Assembly (NCBI RefSeq): GCF_001761465.1
Contig: NZ_CP017479.1
Coordinates: 1-64,000, forward strand
Length of the DNA stretch: 64,000 nucleotides
Source: Flavobacterium gilvum
Lineage (GTDB): Bacteria; Bacteroidota; Bacteroidia; Flavobacteriales; Flavobacteriaceae
Direction: 5' to 3'
Shown here: positions 1 through 8,684 of the stretch, piece after piece
Position numbering within the stretch: the first letter of the stretch is position 1
Layout of the letters: every line of letters starts with the position of its first letter
Notes under the pieces: model-generated
Database searches by the model: none
The model's input: only the letters and a program-made list of their open reading frames with translations
What the model was told of the DNA's origin: nothing
Made by a program: the position numbers and the translations under genes

Positions 1-12
1 TTAACAAGATAT

Positions 13-1440
13 ATGAACAAGACTGCACAATCAGTATGGGAAAACTGTCTGTCCTTCATAAAGGACAATATTCAAGACCAGGCCTACAAAACTTGGTTCG
101 AACCAATTAAATCAGTTGAACTTACCGATAATGCATTGTATATCCAAGTGCCAAGTAAATTTTTCTACGAATGGCTGGAAGAACACTATGTTAAATTATT
201 AAAAGTGGCGCTTACCAAAGAACTTGGAAAAAACGCAAAGTTACTCTATAAAATTAAAATGGAAAACACTTATGGCAATAAACAACCGTTTACGGAACAG
301 TTGCCAAGTGCCAATAGAGCACCTATGAAGGCCCAAGAAGTAGATGCGCCATTTAAAAATCTAAATCCAGAATTAAAAAATCCTTTTGTCATTCCTGGTA
401 TTCGAAATTTAAAAATCGAATCCCAATTAAATCCTAATTACAGTTTTGACAATTTCCTGGAAGGAGATTCTAATAGATTGGCTCGTTCTGCAGGTATGGC
501 TGTCGCCAATAAACCTGGCGGTACGTCTTTTAACCCATTATTAATTTTTGGTGGTGTTGGATTAGGAAAAACACACTTAGCGCACGCTATTGGTGTAGAA
601 ATCAAAGACAAATATCCTGAAAAAACTGTTTTATATATCTCTGCCGAAATTTTCACACAACAATATATCGATTCGGTTAAGAAAAATAACCGAAATGATT
701 TTATTCATTTCTATCAGTTAATCGATGTTTTAATTATCGACGATGTTCAGTTCCTTTCTGGAAAATCAGGAACACAAGATGTATTTTTCCATATTTTCAA
801 TTACTTGCACCAAAACGGAAAACAGGTTATCCTAACTTCAGACAAGGCTCCTGTTGACATGCAAGATATCGAACAACGCTTATTGTCCCGTTTCAAATGG
901 GGGTTATCTGCCGAGTTGCACCAACCGGATTATGAAACTAGAATTTCAATCTTAAAAAACATTCTATATCGTGATGGTGTAGAAATGCCGGACGATATTA
1001 TTGAATACGTGGCACGCAACATCAAATCAAACGTTCGTGAATTGGAAGGTGCCATTATTTCATTGATTGCACAATCTTCTTTCAACAAAAAAGAAGTTAC
1101 TATCGAACTTGCAAAAAGCGTCGTAGAAAAATTTGTAAAAAACGTAAAGAGGGAAATCTCCATCGATTATATTCAAAAAATTGTTTCCGACTATTTCCAA
1201 TTGGACATTGAAACTTTACAATCCAAGACAAGAAAAAGACACGTTGTACAAGCGAGGCAATTGGCAATGTTTTTTGCCAAAAAATTCACCAAAGCCTCAC
1301 TTGCCAATATCGGTTCACAAATAGGAGACCGCGACCACGCCACAGTATTACACGCCTGCAAAACAGTTGATAACCTTGTAGCAACCGACAAACAATTCAA
1401 AAAATACGTCGAGGATATTAATTCAAAATTAACGCTCTAA
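13..1440 (+). CDS. dnaA: Chromosomal replication initiator protein DnaA
   Basis: 475 aa, the usual DnaA length. It binds DnaA boxes at oriC and, in its ATP form, melts the origin and loads the helicase. Visible domains are an N-terminal helicase-interaction domain (about 1-80), a variable linker, the AAA+ domain with Walker A GGVGLGKT (about 180-187) and Walker B IIDDVQF (about 240-247), and a C-terminal DNA-binding domain with the DnaA signature DRDHATVLHACKT (about 439-451). Only 12 bases precede the start, so its promoter and any upstream oriC lie outside the window. The phosphatase gene follows after 5 bases, which suggests co-transcription. I see no cluster of DnaA boxes downstream. Identification is certain from the motifs. 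Confidence 0.98.
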   Translation: MNKTAQSVWENCLSFIKDNIQDQAYKTWFEPIKSVELTDNALYIQVPSKFFYEWLEEHYVKLLKVALTKELGKNAKLLYKIKMENTYGNKQPFTEQLPSANRAPMKAQEVDAPFKNLNPELKNPFVIPGIRNLKIESQLNPNYSFDNFLEGDSNRLARSAGMAVANKPGGTSFNPLLIFGGVGLGKTHLAHAIGVEIKDKYPEKTVLYISAEIFTQQYIDSVKKNNRNDFIHFYQLIDVLIIDDVQFLSGKSGTQDVFFHIFNYLHQNGKQVILTSDKAPVDMQDIEQRLLSRFKWGLSAELHQPDYETRISILKNILYRDGVEMPDDIIEYVARNIKSNVRELEGAIISLIAQSSFNKKEVTIELAKSVVEKFVKNVKREISIDYIQKIVSDYFQLDIETLQSKTRKRHVVQARQLAMFFAKKFTKASLANIGSQIGDRDHATVLHACKTVDNLVATDKQFKKYVEDINSKLTL

Positions 1441-1445
1441 AAAAA

Positions 1446-1913
1446 ATGCCCGTCAAAATCTTAATGGTTTGCCTAGGCAATATATGTCGTTCTCCATTGG
1501 CAGAAGGGATATTAGCCTCCAAACTTCCTAATGATACTTTTTTTGTGGATTCTGCAGGAACAGGTTCCTGGCATATCGGCCACACACCAGATCGCCGCTC
1601 CATAGAAACAGCCAAAAAAAACGGTCTGGATATTACCACCCAAAGAGGCCGACAATTCTCTATAAACGACTTTGATTCCTTCGATTACATTTATGTAATG
1701 GACAACAACAACTACAGAGACGTTATTCATCTTGCACAAAACGACAGCCAAAAAGAAAAAGTACAACTTATACTTGATGCTGTATTCCCAAATGAAAATG
1801 TAGACGTTCCCGATCCTTATTATGGAACTGCGAATGGCTTTGATATGGTTTACCAAATGCTGGACGAAGCTTGTGAAGTTATTGCAAAAAGACTGATGAC
1901 CAAACACCACTAG
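1446..1913 (+). CDS. Low-molecular-weight protein-tyrosine phosphatase
   Basis: 155 aa, typical for the family. The N-terminal P-loop CLGNICRS carries the catalytic cysteine and arginine, and the C-terminal DPYYG motif carries the general-acid aspartate. These are the two signatures of low-molecular-weight tyrosine phosphatases, cytoplasmic enzymes that hydrolyse phosphotyrosine. Some members counteract tyrosine kinases of polysaccharide export, but no such kinase is in this window, so the substrate is unknown. It starts 5 bases after dnaA and is probably in the same transcript. An arsenate reductase of the same fold is less likely given the intact DPYYG motif. Confidence 0.93.
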   Translation: MPVKILMVCLGNICRSPLAEGILASKLPNDTFFVDSAGTGSWHIGHTPDRRSIETAKKNGLDITTQRGRQFSINDFDSFDYIYVMDNNNYRDVIHLAQNDSQKEKVQLILDAVFPNENVDVPDPYYGTANGFDMVYQMLDEACEVIAKRLMTKHH

Positions 1914-1934
1914 GAAAACCAAACACGTTTTTCA

Positions 1935-1942
1935 TACCTTTG
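1935..1942 (+). promoter_or_regulatory. Putative -7 box (TACCTTTG) for the methyltransferase gene
   Basis: TACCTTTG matches the Bacteroidota -7 consensus TAnnTTTG. It lies 78 bases before the start of the methyltransferase gene. I see no clear TTTG -33 element at the expected spacing. Confidence 0.45.
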
Positions 1943-2019
1943 CACAATGATTATTTTCTACTCGATGTTAAATCGAAAAAGAAAAAATCCTCTTTTTTAA
2001 AAAATCGAAAAAATCTTAA

Positions 2020-2742
2020 ATGAAAACAGCGCCTCTACTCGGAAAACTCTACTTAATCCCAACTACTATGGGTGATTGTGACCCTATGGATGTTTTTCCG
2101 CAAACCATAAAAAGATGCGTGGATCTAATCGATTATTATGTGGTTGAAAACGACAAAACAGCCCGAAAATCCATAAAATTGGTATGTCCGGAGAAAAAAC
2201 AATCCGAATTAAAACTTTTTGTACTCAACAAACACACAGAAACCCAAGATTATAAGGATTTTATAAAACCCCTTCTCGACGGTAAAAACATGGGACTTAT
2301 GAGCGAAGCGGGTTGCCCTGGCGTTGCCGATCCCGGCGCGGTTATCGTAAAACTAGCACACGAAAAAGGGATTCAAGTTATCCCTCTTGTTGGTCCATCT
2401 TCTATATTGCTGGCTATGATGGCTTCTGGAATGAACGGTCAAAGCTTTACTTTTCATGGTTATCTGCCTATTGAAAAAGACGAAAAGAAAGCTTCTCTCA
2501 AAAGTTTGGAACGAATCTCTTTTGAAAAAAATCAATCTCAGATTTTTATCGAAACCCCGTATCGCAACAATAAATTACTGGAAGATTTAATCCAGACATT
2601 ACATCCTGAAACGCATTTATGCATTGCCACAGACATTACTTTGCCAACGGAATACATCAAAACAAAGAAAATTTCGGCATGGAAAAAAGAAACAGTTGAC
2701 TTACACAAACGCCCCACCATTTTCATCATACATAAAATGTAA
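2020..2742 (+). CDS. SAM-dependent methyltransferase, RsmI/tetrapyrrole methylase family
   Basis: 240 aa. The segment around SEAGCPGVADPG matches the SAM-binding core of RsmI-like enzymes, which 2'-O-methylate C1402 of 16S rRNA, and the N-terminal GKLYLIPTTMGD corresponds to the first strand of the tetrapyrrole-methylase fold. At 240 aa it is shorter than E. coli RsmI (about 286 aa) and its N-terminus is divergent (PTTMGD rather than PTPIGN). It could be a second, RsmI-like paralogue rather than RsmI itself, so I give no symbol. It has its own probable promoter and is followed by the pectate lyase gene after 249 bases. Confidence 0.8.
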   Translation: MKTAPLLGKLYLIPTTMGDCDPMDVFPQTIKRCVDLIDYYVVENDKTARKSIKLVCPEKKQSELKLFVLNKHTETQDYKDFIKPLLDGKNMGLMSEAGCPGVADPGAVIVKLAHEKGIQVIPLVGPSSILLAMMASGMNGQSFTFHGYLPIEKDEKKASLKSLERISFEKNQSQIFIETPYRNNKLLEDLIQTLHPETHLCIATDITLPTEYIKTKKISAWKKETVDLHKRPTIFIIHKM

Positions 2743-2920
2743 AAAAACTTTGAACACCAACCCCCCAATCTGAAAGGGTCATCAGAAAAACAAACAACTC
2801 TTTTTTTATTCGCACTCCCCAACAATGCCAGAAACAACAAATATAAATGGCATAATACCTTCATTTCAACAGCATATCGGAGACCAAAATTTTAACACAA
2901 TAATGCCATCATATTTCACA

Positions 2921-2936
2921 ATGTAATCGATTACAT
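2921..2936. promoter_or_regulatory. Perfect 16-bp palindrome, LacI-type operator candidate
   Basis: ATGTAATCGATTACAT is a perfect palindrome with a central CG, the geometry of LacI-family operators. It lies 55-71 bases before the pectate lyase start and 15 bases upstream of a -7-like sequence (TAAATTGC, 2952-2959), where it would cover the -33 region. This suggests repression relieved by a sugar. No LacI-type regulator is in the window, so the regulator is unknown. Confidence 0.5.
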
Positions 2937-2991
2937 AAAGTTATTTTATTGTAAATTGCAACAAATCCAATCTAACAATAACTTTAACCTA

Positions 2992-4092
2992 ATGAAAAAA
3001 ATATTACTATTAAGCATCTTACTATTAAGTGCTTGCAGCAGTGGCGGTGATAACTCTACTCAAAACCCTGATCCAATTCAAAACCCTAATCCAATCCCAA
3101 ATCCCAAAATAGTAATTGAAGGATTTGGTGCCGCTGCTACAGGAGGAGGCAATGCCACTCCAATAACGGTTTCAGACTATAATTCCTTCAAAACTGCACT
3201 TACTTCAACAAATTCGGTAATTTTAGTTTCAGGCATCATTGACTGTCCCTTTACCAGCGTGCTGCTTAACGACAAAACCATTATAGGTTTGCCAGGAGCA
3301 AAACTAAGGAACCTACAGATAACGCCCGGAAATTCTTCTCTTTCAGCAGCCAATTCTGGAATTCTTAATATAAAAGCAGGCTCGAATAACGTTATTATCC
3401 GAAATCTTATTTTTGAGGGTCCAGGAGCCTATGATGTTGACGGGAATGACAATCTTACTAACGAAGGAACAAATGTCTGGGTAGATCATTGCGAGTTTCA
3501 AGACGGAATGGATGGCAATTTTGACAACAAAGGAAAAGCAGACAACATAACCATTTCTTGGTGTAAATTCACCTATTTAAAAGCACCGACATCCGGTGGA
3601 TCTGGAGGTACTGCCGACCACCGTTTTACTGATTTGGTAGGTTCTTCTGCAACTGATTTTCCTGCAGATGGTCATTATAGCATCACTTTTCAAAACTGCT
3701 ATTGGGCCGAAGGATGCAAAGAAAGAATGCCACGCGCCCGTAATGCAGAATTACATATTTTGAACTGTTATTATAAAACTTCGGTAACTGGATCTTTGGC
3801 TATAGGTCTAGGCGGCGGAAACAAAAACACCACTTGTTATGTAGAAAACAGCAATTTTGAAACCATCGGTAACGTTTATAAAGACTACACCTCAACAGAT
3901 GGTGGAACAGTCGGGATTGCATTTGACGGTTGCCTTAACAGAGTGAGTTCTGTAACAGGAACGGTTTCAAAACCTACTTACACCTATACCGTAATACCCA
4001 TAACCGACGTTGCTTTCAAAGTGTCAAATTCCACCAATGGCGCTGGAGCCACTCTGAATGTCACAACAAAAGGTGTTGTCTCAAGCAACTAA
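2992..4092 (+). CDS. Pectate lyase, polysaccharide lyase family 1, lipoprotein
   Basis: I place the start at the ATG at 2992 because a lipoprotein signal peptide begins there (MKKILLLSILLLSACSS, lipobox cysteine); an upstream TTG at 2956 is in frame but gives a poor leader. A proline/asparagine-rich linker (QNPDPIQNPNP) follows, then a right-handed parallel beta-helix domain. PL1 hallmarks are visible: VWVDHCEF, ISWCKF, the DG before the next strand, and RMPRAR, which carries the catalytic arginine. The enzyme cleaves polygalacturonate by beta-elimination, probably at the cell surface. It stands alone, without SusCD or other pectin genes nearby. It is flanked by a palindromic operator upstream and by a strong hairpin and repeats downstream. 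Pectin rather than pectate as substrate cannot be excluded. Confidence 0.9.
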   Translation: MKKILLLSILLLSACSSGGDNSTQNPDPIQNPNPIPNPKIVIEGFGAAATGGGNATPITVSDYNSFKTALTSTNSVILVSGIIDCPFTSVLLNDKTIIGLPGAKLRNLQITPGNSSLSAANSGILNIKAGSNNVIIRNLIFEGPGAYDVDGNDNLTNEGTNVWVDHCEFQDGMDGNFDNKGKADNITISWCKFTYLKAPTSGGSGGTADHRFTDLVGSSATDFPADGHYSITFQNCYWAEGCKERMPRARNAELHILNCYYKTSVTGSLAIGLGGGNKNTTCYVENSNFETIGNVYKDYTSTDGGTVGIAFDGCLNRVSSVTGTVSKPTYTYTVIPITDVAFKVSNSTNGAGATLNVTTKGVVSSN

Positions 4093-4120
4093 TTTACTAG
4101 AAGTAACGGCATTATCCATT

Positions 4121-4395
4121 TGGGCGTGCCACCATAAAAAAATGGGCCTACTCATCAAACCGGTGAGTCGGCCCATTTTTTTATGCTGTCGGGTCATCCG
4201 CGTTACAAGGTAACTTGCTCCTACCCCTCACGCACAATGTCATTAAGTTAAGCTTTTTGTTTTCTCGCAAAGCCACAAAGCCGCAAAGAATTCGGTGCAA
4301 AACTTTGCGTCTTGGCGCCTTTGCGAGAGCTATATTTAGAAAAATCTTGTCGGGAAATCCTTAACTTAATGACATTGCCCTCACGCAAATCCGCA
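4121..4395. repeat. Compound nested palindromic repeat, copy A
   Basis: Outer layer: GGGCGTGCC, a hairpin (4133-4185), GTCGGGTCATCCGCG, a small hairpin GTTAC/GTAAC, CTTGCTCCTA and CCCTCACGCA. Middle layer: perfect 18-bp inverted repeats CAATGTCATTAAGTTAAG (4235-4252 and 4360-4377), flanked on each side by the 10-bp direct repeat CCCTCACGCA (4225-4234 and 4378-4387). Inner layer: an imperfect 26-bp-arm palindrome of the TCTCGCAAAG type (4263-4288 and 4303-4328). Copy B at 20024-20287 has the same outer and middle layers but a different inner palindrome. Confidence 0.92.
4133..4185 (+). terminator. Hairpin after the pectate lyase gene, possible terminator
   Basis: Perfect 16-bp arms (CATAAAAAAATGGGCC at 4133-4148 and its complement at 4170-4185) end in a T-run, and an inner ACTCA/TGAGT stem extends the structure. 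It works on paper as a bidirectional terminator, but it is also the first hairpin of the compound repeat. Confidence 0.6.
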
Positions 4396-4661
4396 GGAAA
4401 TTTACCAAAAGACAACCCGTTTATTTTATCGCAATATGTTTTTTCGAAAAACAATTAGCCAACCAAAAAGCCTATAATACAATTTTCCTTAATTTTGAAA
4501 ATAAAATTACTCCAAGCTTTCGTTTTAAATCAACAATATTTATGAAATCGCCACTAACAAAGGTTTGTTGCAAACAAACAACGATGGATAAAAGTCGACA
4601 CGAGCGTAGCAAATTGGCGAAGCATAACATATATAACCCATAAAAAATAACCTTTACATAT

Positions 4662-5507
4662 ATGAAACCCCTCATTTTGATAATAAGCTTTTTCACAAGT
4701 ATTTGCTGTGTAGCACAAGACCAATTAAATTTCAACTCTAAACCTATTGATTGCGAAAACAATTGGATTGTCTTTCCTTCTGACTCATCCGGTTCCTACA
4801 ACTATGGTTTTGTATATATGGACAATGAGGCCGGTTTGACTTTCGATTTTGCCGGTTCATTCAAAATAAACAGCAATGGAAAATTTCTTATAAGTAAAAA
4901 AGAAGAGGGAAGTTCCATGAAATTCAGGTTACAACCTAACAAATCATTGGTAGCAGTCATTCCTGAATCTTATTTTGCCGAATTTAGTATTTCAAAAACT
5001 CCTGATTGGCTCAAAGCTTATCAAGAAGGCGAAAACTCAATCAATAGATTATTTATATGGGGCTATACTTACAACCTCTGGAACGAATGCGCTAAAGGAT
5101 TGACTTACTTAGAAAAAGTAAAAAAAACAGACCCAAACTACAAAGGCCTTAAAACTGAGATTGCTTTTTCATATAACTGCTTAAATCAACCTCAAAATGC
5201 GATTATTATTCTTAAAGAAGCAATTAAAGAAACTCCGAACGACGCTTATGCCTACAAAGAATTGCTTTATGCACAAGTACGCAACAACCAACTCCCCGAC
5301 GCAATAAAAACCTATTATAAAATAGAAAAAGATATAACTGACAAAACTTATAAATCTGAAAACGCTTTCAATATTTTATATGCTTTCTATAGTCAGAATA
5401 ACTTAAAGAAATTCAACGAGTGGGTAAATTTTACTCAAATTGACAAAGACAGTCGTTTTGGGTCTTATGTCGAAAAATTTAAAAAGGATTTGGAAAAAAT
5501 AAATTAA
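4662..5507 (+). CDS. Secreted TPR-like protein of unknown function
   Basis: 281 aa. The start is followed by a signal peptide (MKPLILIISFFTSICCVAQ) with a probable cleavage after AQ, so the protein is likely periplasmic. The first half (about 20-120) looks beta-rich and matches nothing I recognise. The second half (about 125-275) has helical pairs resembling tetratricopeptide repeats, with segments such as CAKGLTYLEKVKKTDP and NAIIILKEAIKETPNDAYAYKELL. That suggests a protein-binding scaffold. It stands alone between the repeat region and the aminotransferase gene. Function unknown. Confidence 0.7.
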   Translation: MKPLILIISFFTSICCVAQDQLNFNSKPIDCENNWIVFPSDSSGSYNYGFVYMDNEAGLTFDFAGSFKINSNGKFLISKKEEGSSMKFRLQPNKSLVAVIPESYFAEFSISKTPDWLKAYQEGENSINRLFIWGYTYNLWNECAKGLTYLEKVKKTDPNYKGLKTEIAFSYNCLNQPQNAIIILKEAIKETPNDAYAYKELLYAQVRNNQLPDAIKTYYKIEKDITDKTYKSENAFNILYAFYSQNNLKKFNEWVNFTQIDKDSRFGSYVEKFKKDLEKIN

Positions 5508-5551
5508 TTTTCGAAACGGCTTTTATACAATTAAATAAATTCATCTCCTTC

Positions 5552-6679
5552 ATGAGCAAGCTCCCAAATGTAGCGACCAGCATTTTTACCATAATGTCAA
5601 AAATGGCAACAGAACATAATGCCATCAATCTTTCACAGGGTTTTCCAAATTTCCCGGTTGATGAAAGATTAACCCAAATTGTTTCCAAACTAGCATTTGA
5701 AGATGTTCATCAATACACTCCAATGGCAGGTTATCCTCCCTTGCTCAACAAAATAACATCATTAATAAAAACTTCATACGCCCGAAATATCATTCCTGAA
5801 ACCGAATTACTCGTCACGGCTGGCGCAACTCAAGCCATATTCACCACATTACTAGCTCTGCTAAAGCCTGATGACGAAGTAATCATTCTTGATCCCAGTT
5901 ATGATTGTTACGAAGCTCCAATCCTTTTAAGTCAGGCAAAACCCATTCGCGTGCCACTAAATGATGATTATACTCCAAATTGGAATACGATTGCCAATTC
6001 ATTTTCGGAGAAAACCAAAATGATAATTACCAACAATCCGCACAATCCAACTGGAAAAATCTTAACCGAATCGGACTTAATAACCCTGGAAAATCTTTTG
6101 GAACAGCACCCAAATGTAGTACTGCTTTCAGACGAAGTTTACGAATACATTACTTTCGAACAAAAGCATATCTCGACCCACACTCGAAAAAAAATACTTG
6201 ACCGTTGCATCACCGTTTCCTCTTTTGGAAAATCATTTCATGTAACAGGATGGAAAATAGGTTACCTCGTGGCGCCCGATTATTTGATGAAAGAAATCAA
6301 AAAAGTGCATCAATTTTTGGTTTTCAGCGTCAACAGTATTTGTCAAGTCGCAGTTTCTGAATATTTGGATTTAGTCAACATAAATGAAATCAGCACTTTT
6401 TATCAGGAAAAAAGAGATTTTTTCAGATCATTATTAAAAAACAGCCGATTCCAATTGATGCCATGCGAAGGAACTTATTTTCAGGTCGTTTCCTATGCTG
6501 GTATTTCAGATGAAAATGATGTGGATTTTTGCAAGCGATTAATAACCGATTACGGAGTTGCCGCCATCCCCATCTCTAATTTTTATGCTGATGGAAAAGA
6601 TTTAAAATTAATACGTTTTTGCTTCGCCAAAGACAATCAAACACTCGAAGAAGCAGCTAGACGATTGAGTCGGGTATAG
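5552..6679 (+). CDS. PLP-dependent aminotransferase, class I (methionine/kynurenine aminotransferase type)
   Basis: 375 aa with fold type I features: the N-terminal NLSQGFPNFP substrate-arm motif, NNPHNPTGK in the middle, SDEVYEY for cofactor binding, and SSFGKSFHVTGWKIGY with the PLP-binding lysine. The pattern is closest to the YbdL-type methionine aminotransferases and kynurenine-oxoglutarate aminotransferases, which transaminate large neutral amino acids. In bacteria the likely role is the last step of methionine salvage or general amino-acid transamination. Start chosen at MSKLPNVATSIF, the usual N-terminus of this group. Neighbouring genes do not narrow the substrate. Confidence 0.88.
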   Translation: MSKLPNVATSIFTIMSKMATEHNAINLSQGFPNFPVDERLTQIVSKLAFEDVHQYTPMAGYPPLLNKITSLIKTSYARNIIPETELLVTAGATQAIFTTLLALLKPDDEVIILDPSYDCYEAPILLSQAKPIRVPLNDDYTPNWNTIANSFSEKTKMIITNNPHNPTGKILTESDLITLENLLEQHPNVVLLSDEVYEYITFEQKHISTHTRKKILDRCITVSSFGKSFHVTGWKIGYLVAPDYLMKEIKKVHQFLVFSVNSICQVAVSEYLDLVNINEISTFYQEKRDFFRSLLKNSRFQLMPCEGTYFQVVSYAGISDENDVDFCKRLITDYGVAAIPISNFYADGKDLKLIRFCFAKDNQTLEEAARRLSRV

Positions 6680-6782
6680 TTGCTAAGAATCTAAGATGCT
6701 GAGATTCCTAGAAACTCAGAAACTATATTATGCATGCATATTATTTTAATTTATTACATTTACATTCCAAACAAATAAATTT

Positions 6783-7664
6783 ATGAGTTATACCGATAAA
6801 ATGCTAAGAGACGATGCCTTAAAAGGAAAAGTAATTGTAGTAACAGGGGGAGGAAGCGGCTTAGGAAAAGCGATGACAAAATATTTTTTGGAATTGGGGG
6901 CGCAAGTTGCCATCACTTCTAGAGATTTGGATAAACTAAAAAACACAGCACAAGAGTTGGAAACCGAAACAGGCGGAACATGCTTACCTTTACAATGTGA
7001 TGTTCGTCATTATGAAGAAGTTGAGAACATGCTTCAAGCTGTATTGAAGGCTTTTGGGAAAGTAGATGTGTTATTAAATAATGCCGCAGGAAATTTTATC
7101 TCTCCCACAGAACGCCTTTCGGCAAATGCTTTTGATACCATAATTGACATTGTTTTGAAAGGAACCAAAAACTGTACGCTGGCTTTTGGAAAACACTGGA
7201 TAGACACCAAACAAGCTTCGGCGACCGTCTTAAATATCGTTACTACGTATGCCTGGACGGGTTCTGCTTATGTGGTTCCGAGTGCCACGGCAAAAGCAGG
7301 TGTTCTCGCCATGACGAGAAGCCTCGCTGTAGAATGGGCAAAATATGGTATTCGCACCAATGCGATAGCACCCGGACCGTTCCCAACCAAAGGCGCCTGG
7401 GACCGATTATTACCGGGAGACTTATCGGAAAAATTTGATATGGCCAAAAAAGTTCCTTTGAAAAGGGTTGGCGACCATCAGGAATTGGCAAATTTAGCTG
7501 CTTATCTGGTTTCTGATTTTTCGGCATACGTAAACGGCGAAGTAATTGTAATTGATGGTGGCGAATGGCTAAAAGGGGCCGGACAATTCAACTTACTCGA
7601 AGCTATCCCCGAAGAACTTTGGGATCAATTGGAAATGATGATTAAAGCAAAAAAAAGGAGTTAA
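6783..7664 (+). CDS. Short-chain dehydrogenase/reductase, 2,4-dienoyl-CoA reductase-like
   Basis: 293 aa. The Rossmann glycine motif TGGGSGLG is near residue 22, followed by NNAAGNF and a C-terminal AIAPGP segment. The catalytic region reads PSATAKAGVLAM, the pattern of 2,4-dienoyl-CoA reductases rather than the standard YxxxK spacing of classical SDRs. Such enzymes reduce dienoyl-CoA intermediates of unsaturated fatty-acid oxidation with NADPH. No other beta-oxidation genes are nearby. A clear terminator follows at 7737-7766. Confidence 0.83.
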   Translation: MSYTDKMLRDDALKGKVIVVTGGGSGLGKAMTKYFLELGAQVAITSRDLDKLKNTAQELETETGGTCLPLQCDVRHYEEVENMLQAVLKAFGKVDVLLNNAAGNFISPTERLSANAFDTIIDIVLKGTKNCTLAFGKHWIDTKQASATVLNIVTTYAWTGSAYVVPSATAKAGVLAMTRSLAVEWAKYGIRTNAIAPGPFPTKGAWDRLLPGDLSEKFDMAKKVPLKRVGDHQELANLAAYLVSDFSAYVNGEVIVIDGGEWLKGAGQFNLLEAIPEELWDQLEMMIKAKKRS

Positions 7665-7736
7665 CCAACTACAATATTCTTGAATTAATTTTAACAAAAA
7701 AAGAAAACAAAACCAATATTACAATAACCAATAAGG

Positions 7737-7766
7737 AGAGAACTTTTCATACAGTTCTCTTTTTTA
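7737..7766 (+). terminator. Rho-independent terminator after the SDR gene
   Basis: Stem AGAGAACT (7737-7744) pairs with AGTTCTCT (7753-7760), followed by a T-run. It separates the SDR gene from the parA operon. Confidence 0.8.
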
Positions 7767-7912
7767 TTCCTATTAAATATAAAAAAAGCAAAAAATTTAC
7801 CTTATTGTCAAGATAAATAGCTCTGCATGAAAACTATTTGTTTTTGTTAACAAAATAGATTTTCAAAACCCATAAATAATTGTATTTTTACCGTTCAAAA
7901 TTTAGAAAATAA

Positions 7913-8680
7913 ATGGGCAAAATCATAGCGATTGCGAATCAGAAAGGTGGTGTTGGTAAGACAACAACTTCAATTAACCTAGCTGCTTCGTTAGGAGTTT
8001 TAGAAAAAAAAGTATTATTGATAGATGCTGATCCTCAAGCGAATGCTACATCCGGATTAGGAATTGATGTCGAAACGGTTGAAATCGGAACCTATCAAAT
8101 TCTCGAACATAGTCATACCCCTGAAGAGGCTATCGTAAAAAGTTCTTCTCCAAATGTAGATGTAATTCCTGCACATATTGATCTTGTTGCGATTGAAATC
8201 GAACTTGTTGACAAAGAAAACAGAGAATATATGCTCAAAAAAGCATTGGAAAGCGTAAAAGACCAATACGATTATATCCTGATTGATTGTGCACCGTCTC
8301 TTGGACTTTTGACTTTGAATGCCTTAACTGCTGCAGATTCAGTAGTTATTCCAATTCAGTGTGAATATTTTGCATTGGAAGGTTTGGGCAAATTGTTGAA
8401 TACAATAAAAAGTATCCAAAAAATCCACAATCCTGATTTGGACATCGAAGGTTTATTATTAACAATGTTTGATTCCAGATTGCGTTTATCTAACCAAGTG
8501 GTAGAAGAGGTTCAAAAACACTTCAACGATATGGTTTTTGAAACCGTAATACAAAGAAATGTAAAATTGAGTGAGGCTCCTAGTTTTGGCGAAAGCATCA
8601 TCAACTATGACGCAACCAGCAAAGGAGCAGTAAATTACATTCACTTAGCCCAAGAAATTATAAAGAAAAACAGTAAATAG
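7913..8680 (+). CDS. parA: Chromosome-partitioning ATPase ParA (Soj)
   Basis: 255 aa. The deviant Walker A KGGVGKTT lies at the N-terminus (NQKGGVGKTTTSINLA), DADPQANAT follows, and DCAPSLGLLTLNAL is the switch region, all standard for chromosomal ParA/Soj. It drives segregation of ParB-bound origins on a nucleoid gradient. parB follows after 4 bases. The location 8 kb from dnaA fits the usual origin-proximal position. Upstream, TTC and TATTTTTA about 18 bases apart (7870-7895) may form the promoter. Confidence 0.96.
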   Translation: MGKIIAIANQKGGVGKTTTSINLAASLGVLEKKVLLIDADPQANATSGLGIDVETVEIGTYQILEHSHTPEEAIVKSSSPNVDVIPAHIDLVAIEIELVDKENREYMLKKALESVKDQYDYILIDCAPSLGLLTLNALTAADSVVIPIQCEYFALEGLGKLLNTIKSIQKIHNPDLDIEGLLLTMFDSRLRLSNQVVEEVQKHFNDMVFETVIQRNVKLSEAPSFGESIINYDATSKGAVNYIHLAQEIIKKNSK

Positions 8681-8684
8681 TTGT

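Larger units (their letters stand above)
4093..4661. other. 569-bp intergenic region filled with repeats
   Basis: No credible gene. Bases 4121-4395 hold a compound nested repeat described separately. Bases 4397-4661 are AT-rich, with a small inverted repeat around 4563-4576 (GTTTG-TTGC-AAACAAAC) and a fragment at 4596-4623 containing CGAGCGTAGC and GGCGAAGC, similar in style to the fragment at 53452-53488. Open frames here lie across the palindromes and have no coding character. Confidence 0.7.

Noticed and set aside
4248..4454. 68-codon open frame on the minus strand
   Set aside because: It runs through the palindromes of compound repeat A; the coding appearance comes from the repeat.
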